Source: Paenibacillus thiaminolyticus (GTDB lineage Bacteria; Bacillota; Bacilli; Paenibacillales; Paenibacillaceae). From it: a stretch of 64,000 nucleotides of DNA. The position numbers and the translations under genes were made by a program. A model generated the notes under the pieces. It was not told the DNA's origin. It did not search any database and saw only the letters and a list, made by a program, of their open reading frames with translations. Positions 62,529 through 64,000 of this stretch are shown here, piece by piece (position 1 is the stretch's first letter; the number at the start of each line of letters is the position of its first letter). The stretch covers positions 868,001 to 932,000 of the forward strand of contig NZ_CP041405.1 in the NCBI RefSeq assembly GCF_007066085.1, in the 5' to 3' direction.

Positions 62529-64000
62529 CTACTCGTTATGCTTCATTCTTTTGCGCGAGAACCACATGACAACTGCGGCAGCGCAGAACAACAGGCCAAT
62601 CCAAGAAGCAAACGGCGATTTCTCTCCGGTTGCCGGCAGACTTGGTCCAGCCGGATGTTCAGGCTTCTTGCGGTCTCCCGGCCGGTTCGCAGGGAGTTCA
62701 TTCGAGCCTGGTTGCTCTTCCGTGCCAGGCTCCTCTTCCGTACCAGGTGTGCCTGGAACGGTGTCTCCCGGTTCGGTCTCACCGCCGACTACCGTGTCTG
62801 GTCCTTCTACAATCGTGCCGGGAACCGTTTTTCTGTTATCAGGAGGCTTCGTGCCTGGAGTGGTGCCGGAACCCGGATCTGTCGTTCCGCCACCGCCTGA
62901 ACCCGGCCCTTCTGGATCAGGGCGTTCCGGCTCCGGCTTGAAGCCTGACTTGACCAGACCAGCGTCAATGGTCAGGTTCCGTTCCCCCTGGCCGAGCATG
63001 ATCACGTCGGTCCAGCCGTCGGCATTGGCTTTGGAATTACGCGTCAGGTCGTTGCCGGCTCCTTTGATCGTGAACTTATAACCATCTGGCAGCTCAAAGT
63101 GTACGATGTAGGTTCCCGCGGACAAGTTGTCGAATAAATAGTAACCGTTATATACGACCTCGGTTACGGCAGGCCCGTATACATCCCCCGTTACCGTGCC
63201 TCCGTATGTGGAATCCGTTACCGTTACGGTCTTGTATACCGATTGGGTTACAGTCGTGGCCAACAGTTCACGGTTACTGTTATACAGCTTGACAGGTACG
63301 CCATTCAAGCCAACCTCGTCTTCATCCTGAATGCCGTTGCCATTCTTGTCGATCCAGACGTAATCGCCAAGTGCACCTGTGCCTGGTGCTACCGGCAGCG
63401 GGATAAGCCCGGCATCGATGTTGTGGTTCTTCTCGCCGTTGCCTAACACGATTTCTTCCGTGTAGCCTTCCTCATTGATCACGTCAGAGTCTTTGGCAGG
63501 ATCGTTGCCTTGGTGCGGCTTCGTCCAGCTATAGCCGTCCGGCAGGATGAATTTCACGATATATTTGCCGGCAGGCAGATTCGTAAACAGATAGTACCCT
63601 GGCTTGCCTTCAAAATTGTTATTCGTGATGGTCTTGTTAAGCAGCTTGCCATCGATATCGAACAGTTCAACCGTTACACCATTCTTGCCTTCTTCATCAT
63701 CATCCTGAATGCCATTGCCGTTTTTGTCGATCCAGACATAATCGCCGATTTCGCCTTCACGGCTGTCTTTAATTTTCACGCCGACTTTTTTCGGCTCTGC
63801 CGGCAGCAGCGGACTTCCGTTATCTGCCCGCTTCGCCGTAAAGCCGAACGAGTTCCAGGCAATCTCGTCATCGCCGCTCGGAGCGCCAACCGGCGCGCTC
63901 ATTTCCCATACGACTTCCTTGCTCTCCCCTGGCTTCAGCACCAACTCGTCATCGAACACGAACTTCAGTGCCTTGACTGTCGTCAGATCATCCGGCGGCT
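62529..64000 (-). CDS. LPXTG-anchored surface protein with SdrD-type B repeats (5' end outside window)
   Basis: The frame is open to the right edge (the residues before MFDDELV read PPDDLTTVKALKFV), so at least 490 residues of a larger protein are visible. It contains two SdrD B-like (CNA-B) domains starting GDYVWIDKNGNGIQD, the calcium-binding loop type seen in staphylococcal Sdr proteins, then a long Pro/Gly/Glu/Thr-rich wall-spanning stretch and a sortase signal LPATGEKSP, a hydrophobic helix and a basic tail RKRMKHNE. It is probably a covalently wall-attached adhesin. It converges with the c-di-GMP-controlled CAP gene. Confidence 0.92.
   Translation of the reverse strand, partial: PPDDLTTVKALKFVFDDELVLKPGESKEVVWEMSAPVGAPSGDDEIAWNSFGFTAKRADNGSPLLPAEPKKVGVKIKDSREGEIGDYVWIDKNGNGIQDDDEEGKNGVTVELFDIDGKLLNKTITNNNFEGKPGYYLFTNLPAGKYIVKFILPDGYSWTKPHQGNDPAKDSDVINEEGYTEEIVLGNGEKNHNIDAGLIPLPVAPGTGALGDYVWIDKNGNGIQDEDEVGLNGVPVKLYNSNRELLATTVTQSVYKTVTVTDSTYGGTVTGDVYGPAVTEVVYNGYYLFDNLSAGTYIVHFELPDGYKFTIKGAGNDLTRNSKANADGWTDVIMLGQGERNLTIDAGLVKSGFKPEPERPDPEGPGSGGGGTTDPGSGTTPGTKPPDNRKTVPGTIVEGPDTVVGGETEPGDTVPGTPGTEEEPGTEEQPGSNELPANRPGDRKKPEHPAGPSLPATGEKSPFASWIGLLFCAAAVVMWFSRKRMKHNE

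Overview
The window looks like chromosomal DNA of a spore-forming, low-to-mid GC Firmicute, most likely a Paenibacillus of the alvei/thiaminolyticus/dendritiformis type. Support: a Spo0E-like phosphatase, a T-box in front of tyrS, a Pho-box alkaline phosphatase, a TmrB homologue, a Btr-type AraC activator, a CYP102 (P450-BM3-like) monooxygenase with a BM3R1-type repressor, SLH and LPXTG surface proteins, strong AGGAGG ribosome sites and frequent TTG/GTG starts. The genus is inferred from gene style, not from a marker gene.

Left part (1-16.4 kb) is accessory and decayed. Positions 1-1.9 kb hold broken genes: an IS256-type transposase tail, an unknown gene with one stop, a small gene overlapping an interrupted nuclease-like gene, and a truncated LysE exporter. 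Then come lysR, a histidine phosphatase, and a GNAT-RidA fusion preceded by a 48-codon leader ORF and a four-segment attenuator. An AT-rich block carries a deleted CntE-like exporter and a marR-MBL operon with its operator. From 7.74 to 16.4 kb an IS-rich segment is bounded by two copies of the tyrS 3' end. It contains an IS256 remnant, a secreted orphan, an ISL3 remnant, an intact IS4-type element, a BlaI/M56 signalling operon with an unusual third gene, and an IS110 tail.

The core-like part (16.4-64 kb) contains tyrS with its T-box; a Pho-regulated alkaline phosphatase; the CYP102 gene with its TetR repressor; an orphan LacI regulator; a DinG-like helicase; an RND efflux pair; a cluster of small metabolic and resistance genes (Nudix, SRPBCC, 5'-nucleotidase, DUF421, 2-hydroxy-acid oxidase, Nudix-tmrB); and an iron cluster (btr, siderophore-binding lipoprotein, MFS, PchR-like regulator) with Fur boxes. 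After that come a chitin-type LPMO with a long leader, an RCC1-like/SLH protein, an SMR exporter, a Rieske fusion protein, a PrpE-like phosphatase, Spo0E, an XRE-TPR regulator, an SLC13 carrier, a c-di-GMP-I riboswitch driving a CAP-domain protein, and an LPXTG/SdrB-repeat surface protein that runs off the right edge.

Two intergenic regions (20.4-21.1 kb and 34.9-35.95 kb) carry inverted copies of one composite repeat: small terminal-inverted-repeat elements combined with a tandem array of REP-like palindromes. The most interesting candidates are the attenuator in front of the GNAT-RidA gene, the M56 operon whose protease and small membrane protein share a C-terminal tail, and the composite MITE/REP element. 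No CRISPR array, tRNA or rRNA gene was seen. No known complete antiphage system is present.
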